Positions 45,570 to 53,108 of a stretch of DNA of 64,000 bases are shown here, piece by piece. The DNA is taken from positions 725,913 through 789,912 of the forward strand of contig NZ_FNYL01000001.1 of NCBI RefSeq assembly GCF_900109045.1. Direction: 5' to 3'. The notes beneath the pieces were generated by a model. That model saw only the letters and a program-made list of their open reading frames with translations, made no database searches and was not told where the DNA came from. The translations under genes were made by a program, and so were the position numbers. The stretch's first letter is position 1, and every line of letters starts with the position of its first letter. This stretch comes from Dyadobacter sp. SG02 (lineage in GTDB: Bacteria > Bacteroidota > Bacteroidia > Cytophagales > Spirosomataceae).

Positions 45570-45972
45570 CTTTGCGCTGGAAACTAATGTTTTATTGTAT
45601 CTGTATGATTCCAGCGATCAGGCAAAAAGACATGTCAGCGAAAGCATAATTGCATTAAACCCAATCATCAGCACGCAGGTTGTCTCGGAATTCATTAATG
45701 TGACAAAACGCCTAATGAAACTTCCCAAAAAGGAAGTATTATTTAAATGCAACCGCGTTTTCGATCGTTGTCAGATTGTCTCGGTTGATCAGGATATACT
45801 TGACCATTCGTATTACATTCTGAAAAAATATGATTTTCAGATCTTCGACAGCATTATTATATCTTCTACACTTGCGGCCGGTTGCAATACCCTCTATTCC
45901 GAAGATTTACAACACAATCAATTAATAGAAGGGAAACTTAATATTATCAATCCTTTCCTTCAACCACAATAA
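45559..45972 (+). CDS. PIN-domain toxin with Glu in place of the first catalytic Asp (137 aa)
   Basis: The fold is recognisable: FALETNVLLYLYD at the N-terminus, VVSEFINV (Glu near 43), FQIFDSIIISSTL (Asp near 94) and the C-terminal LYSEDLQ. The first metal-binding residue, Asp in almost all PIN domains (LDTN), is Glu here (GAA codon), a conservative change that may keep or weaken activity. Its stop codon directly abuts the stop of the convergent permease at 45973 with no spacer. Confidence 0.82.
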   Translation: MTTNFALETNVLLYLYDSSDQAKRHVSESIIALNPIISTQVVSEFINVTKRLMKLPKKEVLFKCNRVFDRCQIVSVDQDILDHSYYILKKYDFQIFDSIIISSTLAAGCNTLYSEDLQHNQLIEGKLNIINPFLQPQ

Positions 45973-48405
45973 TTACTCCGACTTCAACGACTTCACCGGG
46001 TTCATCAGCGCGGCTTTTACACTTTGAAAACTTACTGTGAGCAATGCAATGATGATGGCCAGCAATCCCGCGGCAGCGAACATCCACCAGGCGAGGTCGA
46101 CGTGGTAGGCGAAATCGCTTAGCCAGTGGTTCATACCGAACCAGGCGATCGGGCTGCCGATTACAATGGCTATAAGGATTAGTTTGATAAATTCTTTCGA
46201 AAGCAATGCTACGATGTTCGTAACACTTGCGCCCAGTACTTTGCGCACGCCGATTTCCTTCGTGCGGCGCTCGGCGGTAAATGCCGACAGGCCGAACAAT
46301 CCGAGGCAACCGATAATGATGGAAATCGTTGCGAAGGTGATGAATATCTGCCCAACGCGCTGCTCGCTGCGATAGACGTTGTCGAAATCCTGATCCATGA
46401 ATTTGTAATTGAATGGCTGACCAGGTGCCATTTTCTTCCAAAGCGCCTCTACCTGCTCCACGGTACGCGGCGCATCACCGCCTTTCATACGGAATACTAC
46501 CGAGCCGGAGCTTTTATAAAGGATCAGGCTCAATGCGCCTATGTTCCTTCTGAGCGATTCGAAATGGAAGTTTTTCACCACTCCGATGATGGTATAGTCG
46601 ACTCGCTTCGTTAATGCGGCGTCTTCGTAACCGAATATCTTCTTACCGATCGGATCGGCGTATCCCAGCACTTTTGCTGCGGCCTCGTTGATGACAATGC
46701 CCGTAGAGTCGGAGGGAAATGTTTGATCAAAAGCACGTCCGCTCGCGATTTGAAGCTGCATTGTTTTTACAAAATCATAATCCACAGACCATTTCTGCAT
46801 ATTCAGGCCCTTGTCCTGCTGCATTTGGCCGACCGGGAAAAAGGTGTGATCGGTACGGGAAGAAGGTGTCGGCAGGAAGCTGGTAACCGTGGCACTTTCC
46901 ACGTTCGGGAGTTGCAGAACCTGCTCTTTGAATGATTTTACCTGGTTATCCAATGCATAAGCATCGTTCACGATCAGCATTTGATCCTTATTGAACCCGA
47001 GCTTCTTGGTTTGAATGTAGTTGAGCTGACGATAAATAACGCCCGTTCCGACGATCAGCATTACCGAAATGACGAATTGGAATACTACCAATGCGTTGCG
47101 GAGGTAACCGCTCATTTTGCCTTCGAGCTGGATCGTGTTTTTCAGGACTTTCAATGGCTGGAAGGCCGAAAGGAAGAATGCGGGATAACTGCCGGCAAGC
47201 ACACCAACTATCCCGCCGGTAAGCAGCATCACCGACCAGAACCACACGTTCGTGATCGGGAACTGGATTTGCTTGTTCGCCAGATTGTTGAATAGCGGTA
47301 ATGCAAGGTAGGCGATCAGCATCGCGAGTACGAGCGAGAAAAAGCTCAGCATCACTGATTCGGTCAGGAACTGGCTTACCAAAGATGACCGCTCGGAACC
47401 CAATGCTTTGCGTACGCCCACTTCTTTCGCCCGGTTGGCCGAACGCGCCGTGGCGAGGTTCATGAAGTTGACGCAGGCGATGGCCAGCAGGAAAATAGCG
47501 ACTACGCCGAAAATGTAGACATATTGGATATTTCCGTTTGCATTAATCTCCGCCGTGCGGTCCGAATGCAAATGGATATCCGCAAGCGGCATTAAGGTAT
47601 AAACCAGGTAATTCCCCGACTTCCTGACTTCATCCAGCGTCGAGCCCAAAAAGGTTTTGATCCATTTGGAGGTATATTTCTGCAAAACAGTTTCAAAATT
47701 CTTCTCAAACTGCTTTGCGTTAATTCCTTCGCGGAACAGAATATACGTGTTGAAATTATGGCTACCCCACGCATTACTCCTGCTTTCCTCGGTCGAGCTC
47801 ATGGAAAGGAGCATATTCACATCACGCATGTGCGATTGCGCGGGTATGTCCCGCATGACGCCGGTGACTGTATACGTAACGCTGTTGTCCACCATTAATG
47901 CCTTACCCATCGGATTGGCGTCGCCAAAGTATTTCCGGGCGTCCGTTTCCGAGATTACCACGGTTTGCGGATTGCGCAATGCCGTGTTCGGGTCGCCTTG
48001 CAGCAGGGGCACTGAGAAAACCTGGAAGAATGTCGAGTCGACGTAGAAAACGCGATCTTCTTTCAGGTTATCGGCCGCATCCGCCCGTCGTACAAGCTGG
48101 CTGCCGTTTTCACGCAACCGAACTACCTGTTCGATCTGCGGGTAATCCTTTTTTAAAGTAAATGCCAAAGGGTCCGGCGCCACGGCCAGCGCCATGTCGG
48201 CACCGCCGAAACGGATATCTGCATTGATCCGGAAAATACGGTCGGCGTTCGCGAAGGAGCGGTCGTAGCTGAGCTCGTCCACCACATACAACGTAATGAG
48301 CAGGCAACTCGCCAGCCCAAGGGACAAACCGAATATGTTCAGAAACGTGTAAAACTTGTGTTTACGCAGATTCCGCCAGGCAATTTTCAGATAGTTTTTC
48401 AGCAT
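45973..48405 (-). CDS. FtsX/MacB-type ABC transporter permease (810 aa), in the adaptor/ATPase operon
   Basis: Starts MLKNYLKIAWRNLRKHKFYT with helix 1 LASCLLITLYVVDELSYDRS. Coupling stretches are RSANRAKEVGVRKALGS near residue 325 and RRTKEIGVRKVLGAS near 717. It ends NPVKSLKSE. This is the only permease co-oriented with and close behind an ATPase (49230) and a HlyD-type adaptor (50024): its start is 12 bp from the stop of the 222-residue secreted protein. Together they should form one exporter, and the other sixteen permeases may depend on the same ATPase. Confidence 0.94.
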   Translation of the reverse strand: MLKNYLKIAWRNLRKHKFYTFLNIFGLSLGLASCLLITLYVVDELSYDRSFANADRIFRINADIRFGGADMALAVAPDPLAFTLKKDYPQIEQVVRLRENGSQLVRRADAADNLKEDRVFYVDSTFFQVFSVPLLQGDPNTALRNPQTVVISETDARKYFGDANPMGKALMVDNSVTYTVTGVMRDIPAQSHMRDVNMLLSMSSTEESRSNAWGSHNFNTYILFREGINAKQFEKNFETVLQKYTSKWIKTFLGSTLDEVRKSGNYLVYTLMPLADIHLHSDRTAEINANGNIQYVYIFGVVAIFLLAIACVNFMNLATARSANRAKEVGVRKALGSERSSLVSQFLTESVMLSFFSLVLAMLIAYLALPLFNNLANKQIQFPITNVWFWSVMLLTGGIVGVLAGSYPAFFLSAFQPLKVLKNTIQLEGKMSGYLRNALVVFQFVISVMLIVGTGVIYRQLNYIQTKKLGFNKDQMLIVNDAYALDNQVKSFKEQVLQLPNVESATVTSFLPTPSSRTDHTFFPVGQMQQDKGLNMQKWSVDYDFVKTMQLQIASGRAFDQTFPSDSTGIVINEAAAKVLGYADPIGKKIFGYEDAALTKRVDYTIIGVVKNFHFESLRRNIGALSLILYKSSGSVVFRMKGGDAPRTVEQVEALWKKMAPGQPFNYKFMDQDFDNVYRSEQRVGQIFITFATISIIIGCLGLFGLSAFTAERRTKEIGVRKVLGASVTNIVALLSKEFIKLILIAIVIGSPIAWFGMNHWLSDFAYHVDLAWWMFAAAGLLAIIIALLTVSFQSVKAALMNPVKSLKSE

Positions 48406-48417
48406 TACTTCAAGCTT

Positions 48418-49086
48418 TTACATCTCCATGCCATTTCCAGGCAGGCCCATTTCACGTTCAAAATTTTCGACGATCCGCTGCCGGTCTTTCTCCGATTTCT
48501 CTGCGGCATTCACGGTCTTTTCGTAGATATACTCGTCTCCGTCCTTCGTGAACCTGTATTTGATAAACATTTCACCGGTTTCGGAATTGTAGCGTACACT
48601 TCTGGAAAAATCCTTTGGAGCTTTTGAAGCAGGTTCCTTGATAAACCCTTTACCGGACGAGATCATCTCTGCATTCATTTCATTGGAGGAGAACGCCATC
48701 GTTTCCGGTTCATCGGCCGACGGTTCGGCAACCGCGGCGTCGGGTGCGGGCGCTATCCGTGGTTCCGGCCGCCTAGGTTTATGTTTCGGCTTCGGAGATG
48801 CTACGGCAACCGATTCATTACAGGGTGTCTTAGGAGCCGGCAGTTCGAGATTGCCCTCGGCGATGGAAGACAATACTTTATCGCGCAATGCCTCGCGGTC
48901 TTCCTGGCTCATTCCTTCCACATCGAAAGACTTATTGATGTCAACTTCTTTGCCGTCCAGCGTTCCGGATACTTTAATGGAGAGCTTTATACCATCATCA
49001 TCGATGCTTCTGCTCAGGTAAGCCCTTTTCTGGGCAATGGCCAGCGTACTTACGCCGGCCAACAGGATGGTTAGGATTTTCTTCAT
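48418..49086 (-). CDS. Secreted protein of unknown function in the exporter operon (222 aa)
   Basis: The signal peptide MKKILTILLAGVSTLAIAQ is followed by a domain of about 65 residues (RSIDDDGIKLSIKVSGTLDG, then EGMSQEDREALRDKVLSSI), a basic proline-rich linker (PKPKHKPRRPEPRIAPAPDA) and a C-terminal domain with FSRSVRYNSETGEMFIKYRF. I do not recognise the family. The ATG at 49084-49086 is chosen because it starts the signal peptide; the longer frame to 49182 adds no hydrophobic N-terminus. Its place between the ATPase and permease suggests a periplasmic accessory part or cargo of the exporter. Confidence 0.75.
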   Translation of the reverse strand: MKKILTILLAGVSTLAIAQKRAYLSRSIDDDGIKLSIKVSGTLDGKEVDINKSFDVEGMSQEDREALRDKVLSSIAEGNLELPAPKTPCNESVAVASPKPKHKPRRPEPRIAPAPDAAVAEPSADEPETMAFSSNEMNAEMISSGKGFIKEPASKAPKDFSRSVRYNSETGEMFIKYRFTKDGDEYIYEKTVNAAEKSEKDRQRIVENFEREMGLPGNGMEM

Positions 49087-49229
49087 GGTTAGATTTGGCA
49101 TATTGTTCAAACTAGCTTTGGCGCTTGTCACCCGGCCAGGGTCCCCACACTGCATTCCAGGGAGCTGGTGCCCCCGCATCAAAGGTTCCTGCTATAAAGC
49201 CGCGCTAGTCGTCAATAGCCGGAGGATTT

Positions 49230-49907
49230 CTAAACATGTATTTTTTCAGTCACGATCTTGCCGTCGAACAGGTTCACTACGCGGTGTGCGAAACCTGCAT
49301 CGTAAGGCGAGTGCGTTACCATCAGGATCGTCGTTCCGGCGCCGTTCAGCTGGCTGAGCAGGTTCATTACCTCTTCACCGTTCTTGGAATCGAGGTTACC
49401 CGTAGGTTCATCGGCCAGGATTGTCTTCGGAGTCGCTACCACGGCGCGGGCAATGGCGGTACGTTGCTGCTGACCACCCGATAGCTGCTGCGGGAAGTGG
49501 TTGCGGCGATGCATCATGTTCATGCGCGTCAGTGCTGCTTCCACTTTCTCCTTGCGTTCCGCCGGAGGCGTTTTCAGGTACAGCAATGGCAGCTCCACGT
49601 TCTCATAAACCGTCAGTTCGTCGATCAGGTTAAAGCTCTGGAACACGAAACCAATGTTACCCTTGCGGATCTGCGCACGCTGGCGTTCCGACATTTTTGC
49701 CACTTCCGTGCCGTAAAACTCGTACGACCCTTCGCTCGGGTTATCGAGCAGTCCCAGAATGTTCAGCAAGGTAGATTTCCCGCAACCGGATGGTCCCATG
49801 ATGGCAACAAACTCGCCGTCCTTAATTTCCATGTCGATGCCGTTGAGGGCAGTTGTTTCTACTTCCTCGGTAGAAAACACCTTGTGCATGTTGTTGATCT
49901 TGATCAT
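49230..49907 (-). CDS. MacB/LolD-type ABC transporter ATPase (225 aa)
   Basis: The cytoplasmic ATP-hydrolysing subunit of a type VII exporter. Seen: Walker [10 protein letters not shown] (residues 38-46), Q-loop at Q90 ([10 protein letters not shown]), signature LSGGQQQR (142-149), Walker [12 protein letters not shown] (163-173) and the switch histidine H199. The [20 protein letters not shown] stretch is typical of LolD/MacB proteins. Length is normal. The ATG at 49905-49907 opens [11 protein letters not shown]; the frame extension to 50018 runs through repeat-like DNA and is rejected. It is the only such ATPase in a window with 17 matching permeases. Confidence 0.95.
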   Translation of the reverse strand: MIKINNMHKVFSTEEVETTALNGIDMEIKDGEFVAIMGPSGCGKSTLLNILGLLDNPSEGSYEFYGTEVAKMSERQRAQIRKGNIGFVFQSFNLIDELTVYENVELPLLYLKTPPAERKEKVEAALTRMNMMHRRNHFPQQLSGGQQQRTAIARAVVATPKTILADEPTGNLDSKNGEEVMNLLSQLNGAGTTILMVTHSPYDAGFAHRVVNLFDGKIVTEKIHV

Positions 49908-49988
49908 TTTTTTACGTGGCTTTCGGCTTTCAACGCGCGGCTGTCGGCTGGGTTTCGTGATAAATTCAGGTATTCGAAAAGTTGTATT

Positions 49989-50016
49989 GACGGCCGGCCG
50001 CGGACGGCCGACCGCC
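49989..50016. repeat. Partial GACCGCCGACC-type repeat
   Basis: ACGGCCGGCCGCGGACGGCC followed by GACCGCC, upstream of the ATPase start and just after the adaptor stop. It is GC-rich and self-complementary (CGGCCG units). It shares only the arm sequence with the full elements in the left permease array. Confidence 0.4.
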
Positions 50017-50023
50017 ATTTTAT

Positions 50024-51331
50024 TTAAAATTCTAGCACTTCATTGTCGCCGAAGTTCTCATACGAGCTGGTAATGACCTTCTCGCCCGGCTGCAAGCCTT
50101 CGAGGACTTCGAAATATTCGGGATTTTTACGACCTAATGTGATGTTGCGTTTCGCGGCACGTTTGCCGTCTTCGCCTACTACATACACCCAGTTTCCACC
50201 TGTTTCGGAGAAGAAGCCGCCCACCGGCAGCAATGTTGCCTGTGAAGGCTGGCCGAGTTGCAGACGGATCGGCGCGGACTGGCCTCTTTTTACCAATTCG
50301 GGGGCACCGTTGTCGAACTTCATATCCACTTCGAAACGTCCGCTCAAAATCTCCGGATATATTTTGATGATTTTCAACCCGTAATCTTTTCCGTTGAACT
50401 CCATCGAGCCGGCCAGCCCGACGAAAATCCGTGACAAATAGTGCTCATCCACGCTGACACGCATTTTGAAACCATTCAAATCGTCAATCTGCCCGATGTT
50501 CTGGCCCTGGCTGATGTTGGAACCAACTTCGATATTCATGGACGACAACAGACCCGATACCGGCGCCTTCACCACGAGGTTGTCAAGCGTCTGGCGCCAC
50601 AGGCTCACGTTTTTCTGCGTGCTGGCCAATGTACCTTCCAACTGGTTAATCTGCATTTTGGCGTTTTCTTCCTGGTATTTTTGCGATTCGATCTCGATTT
50701 CGCGCTGTCTTACCAGCTTTTCGTAGTCACGTTTCGTTTTCAGGTAATCCGCTTCGGGAATCACTTTGTCTTTATAAAGCTTCACATTCCGATCATGCGC
50801 GTCTTTGGCCTGATCGAGCTGGAAATCCAGGTCGCTCAATGCTTTTTGGAGTGTAAACCGGGCTACTTTCAGGTTTTGTCGCGTGTTTTGAAGGTCGTTG
50901 ACCAATCGGCTGGCCTCTGTTTCCGATTGGAGGAAGCTCAGTTTGAGGTTCTGGTTTTCGAGACGAAGCAGGACGTCGCCCTGTTTCACCATGTTACCAC
51001 CTTCAATCAATTTTTCGGTCACATAACCACCTACGATCGCATCGAGCTGGATGGTTTTGAGCGGCTGAACCACCCCGGTTACGACGATGAATTCGTCGAA
51101 TTTGCCTTTCTGAACGGTCGATATCGTCAGTTTGTCCTGTTCAACGTTCAGCTTGCTTCTTTTATCGGCAAAAAAGAACTGATAGATCAGGAACGCTGCC
51201 AGTAAAACGCTACCACCGATGATGCTGATGCGTTTGGTATTCCAGAATTTCTTGGGTTTTACTCGGTCCATTGTTGATCCTCCGGAAAATCCGTTACTGG
51301 TGCTAGTCGAGTTAGGTGTCTTAACTTCCAT
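50024..51331 (-). CDS. HlyD/MacA-type periplasmic adaptor protein (435 aa)
   Basis: The adaptor (membrane fusion) subunit linking the exporter to the outer membrane. A helix at about residues 35-53 (ISIIGGSVLLAAFLIYQFFF) anchors a periplasmic body: lipoyl-like half VGGYVTEKLIEGGNMVKQGD, long alpha-hairpin with heptads at about 125-250, second lipoyl half NLVVKAPVSGLLSSMNIEVG, then beta-barrel and membrane-proximal domains ending NFGDNEVLEF. The start may be M1 or M21 (MDRVKPKKFW). A strong sigma-54 promoter match and two enhancer-like palindromes lie upstream. No TolC-type outer-membrane channel is in the window. Confidence 0.93.
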   Translation of the reverse strand: MEVKTPNSTSTSNGFSGGSTMDRVKPKKFWNTKRISIIGGSVLLAAFLIYQFFFADKRSKLNVEQDKLTISTVQKGKFDEFIVVTGVVQPLKTIQLDAIVGGYVTEKLIEGGNMVKQGDVLLRLENQNLKLSFLQSETEASRLVNDLQNTRQNLKVARFTLQKALSDLDFQLDQAKDAHDRNVKLYKDKVIPEADYLKTKRDYEKLVRQREIEIESQKYQEENAKMQINQLEGTLASTQKNVSLWRQTLDNLVVKAPVSGLLSSMNIEVGSNISQGQNIGQIDDLNGFKMRVSVDEHYLSRIFVGLAGSMEFNGKDYGLKIIKIYPEILSGRFEVDMKFDNGAPELVKRGQSAPIRLQLGQPSQATLLPVGGFFSETGGNWVYVVGEDGKRAAKRNITLGRKNPEYFEVLEGLQPGEKVITSSYENFGDNEVLEF

Positions 51332-51376
51332 TATATGCTGGTGATTGAGTTCGCAGTTGTATTTGCCTTTATTAAT

Positions 51377-51391
51377 CCAATCACTATGCCA
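51377..51391 (-). promoter_or_regulatory. Predicted sigma-54 promoter of the adaptor operon
   Basis: Minus strand TGGCATAGTGATTGG, against the sigma-54 consensus TGGCACG-N4-TTGCW: TGGCA at -24 and TTG at -12 with exact spacing. It is the best match in the window. Transcription would start about 35 nt before the ATG at 51331. Confidence 0.75.
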
Positions 51392-51455
51392 AAGAAGACA
51401 ATGCTATCTAATCATTTGAAAATCAACATTATTCAAATTCAGAACACCGTTAATA

Positions 51456-51473
51456 TTGTTCGTTATCGGACAA
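51456..51473. promoter_or_regulatory. Enhancer-like palindrome TTGTTC-N6-GGACAA (proximal)
   Basis: TTGTTC gttatc GGACAA, a dyad with one mismatched pair, centred 73.5 bp upstream of the TGG of the promoter. The distance is the same as at 18254. Confidence 0.7.
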
Positions 51474-51475
51474 GT

Positions 51476-51493
51476 TTGTTCGGGCGCGGACAA
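51476..51493. promoter_or_regulatory. Enhancer-like palindrome TTGTTC-N6-GGACAA (distal)
   Basis: TTGTTC gggcgc GGACAA, the second of two tandem sites exactly 20 bp apart centre to centre, about two helical turns. Tandem sites on one face of the helix are typical of NtrC-family activators, which bind as paired dimers before forming a hexamer. Confidence 0.7.
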
Positions 51494-51644
51494 GGCCCCC
51501 AAGCCGTCTTTTTAAGGTAAAATAGTGACATTTTAGCTTGTTAGGAAATAATATTTCAAATTGCGTCCTTATCTTGACAAACAATTGCGTTAAGTCCCTA
51601 TCCGGCAGTATTAACCCGCCTGCGCACCACAAGAAAGAACAGCC

Positions 51645-53015
51645 ATGCTACTATCAGAAGCCAAGATCCTGATTATCGACGACGATGTTGACGTGCTCAG
51701 TGCCGCCAAACTTTTACTGAAACGGCACGCCAAAGCGGTCGACATTGAAAAGAACCCCCAAAAACTGCCATTCCTCGTCACTAACGGCGATTATAGCCTG
51801 ATCCTGCTCGATATGAACTTCACCCGCGACGTGAACAGCGGGCGCGAAGGTTTCCATTGGCTCGATCGTATCCTGGACATCAACCCGGCCGCGAAAGTGA
51901 TCATGATCACCGCGTACGGCGACATCGAAATGGCGATCCGCGCGATCAAAGCCGGTGCCATCGATTTTGTACTGAAACCCTGGGAAAACGACAAACTGCT
52001 GGCGACGATCAGCACGGCACTCGAAGGAGGTAAGGACAAAGTGCTGCCGGTAGCGGAAGAAAAGACCAAAGATGATGGCAAAAAGAACAATAAGGCCGTC
52101 GGAGATACCATCGTGGCCACCAGTGAAAGCATGCGGCAGGTACTCGTCACCGCCGAAAGGGTGGCTGCGACAGATGCCAATGTAATCATCCTGGGCGAAA
52201 ACGGTACGGGTAAAACGCAGCTAGCCAGGCACGTGCATCAGCATTCCAAGCGTTCGGACAAGCCGTTCGTAGCCGTGGATCTGGGTGCGATCAGCGAGAC
52301 CCTTTTCGAAAGCGAGCTGTTCGGCCACGTGAAAGGTGCATTCACGGATGCGAAGGAAGACCGCGCCGGCCGTTTCGAAGAAGCCAAGGGCGGCACCATT
52401 TTCCTGGACGAGATCGGTAACCTTACATTGCCATTGCAGGCCAAGCTGCTCACCGTCATCCAGGAGCGCAAAGTAACGCGCGTCGGCTCCAACAAACCCA
52501 TTGCGCTCGACGTCCGCCTCATATGTGCGACGAATATGAATATCGAAAAAATGGTCAACGAAAAGACCTTCCGCCAGGATTTGCTCTACCGGATCAATAC
52601 CATCGAACTCGAACTGCCGCCATTACGCGACAGGCCCGAGGATATCAGCGCACTGGCCGAATATTACCTCAAGCAATACGCCAAAAAGTATAACCGTCCC
52701 GTTAACGACATCAGCAATGCATTGGTTAAGAAAATGCAGCAGTACAACTGGCCGGGCAACATCCGCGAATTGCAGCATGCTGTGGAGCGCGCAGTGATCC
52801 TTTCGCAGGAAAAAACCTTGCAACCTGATGACCTTTTCCTCAAAAGTTCGGCCGGACAACCTGCTACCGCCACCGGGTTCGACCTCGAAGACATGGAAAA
52901 AACGATGATCATCAAAGCATTGAAACGCTTCAACGGAAACATCACCGACGCGGCCCGTGAGCTGGGACTCAGCCGCGCAGCACTTTACCGGAGGATGGAG
53001 AAATACGGCTTGTAA
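51645..53015 (+). CDS. NtrC-family sigma-54-dependent response regulator (456 aa)
   Basis: A complete enhancer-binding activator. Receiver domain (about 1-125): acidic pocket D12-D14, phospho-acceptor D56 in LILLDMNF, K111. AAA+ domain (about 155-395): Walker A GENGTGKT (184-191), intact sigma-54-contacting GAFTDA (231-236), Walker B TIFLDE (251-256) and the arginine stretch RQDLLYRIN (310-318). The C-terminal Fis-type helix-turn-helix is NITDAARELGLSRAALYRRM. The receiver has a longer than usual loop after D56 (TRDVNSGREG). It is divergent from the adaptor operon with tandem palindromes between them, so it is the likely activator of that operon and the permeases. No histidine kinase is beside it. 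Confidence 0.95.
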   Translation: MLLSEAKILIIDDDVDVLSAAKLLLKRHAKAVDIEKNPQKLPFLVTNGDYSLILLDMNFTRDVNSGREGFHWLDRILDINPAAKVIMITAYGDIEMAIRAIKAGAIDFVLKPWENDKLLATISTALEGGKDKVLPVAEEKTKDDGKKNNKAVGDTIVATSESMRQVLVTAERVAATDANVIILGENGTGKTQLARHVHQHSKRSDKPFVAVDLGAISETLFESELFGHVKGAFTDAKEDRAGRFEEAKGGTIFLDEIGNLTLPLQAKLLTVIQERKVTRVGSNKPIALDVRLICATNMNIEKMVNEKTFRQDLLYRINTIELELPPLRDRPEDISALAEYYLKQYAKKYNRPVNDISNALVKKMQQYNWPGNIRELQHAVERAVILSQEKTLQPDDLFLKSSAGQPATATGFDLEDMEKTMIIKALKRFNGNITDAARELGLSRAALYRRMEKYGL

Positions 53016-53108
53016 GCCATTTCAAACGGCACGGAAGTACAAACTTGGCATGTTTTTTGGGTTTAAATCAAATGTAAAGCTCAACTGCGTTCCAACTTTG
53101 TACTTCCG

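Larger units (their letters stand above)
51332..51644. other. Divergent intergenic control region between the adaptor and the response regulator
   Basis: This 313-bp gene-free region holds a leader and a sigma-54 promoter for the adaptor (51377-51391), two tandem enhancer-like palindromes (51456-51493) and about 150 bp before the regulator gene. A weak sigma-54-like match (TTGACAAACAATTGC, 51574-51588) faces the regulator; it is not convincing. Confidence 0.7.

Noticed and set aside
51574-51588. Sigma-54-like sequence facing the response-regulator gene
   Set aside because: The -24 GG is not present; the match relies only on TTGC, so autoregulation by sigma-54 is not supported.
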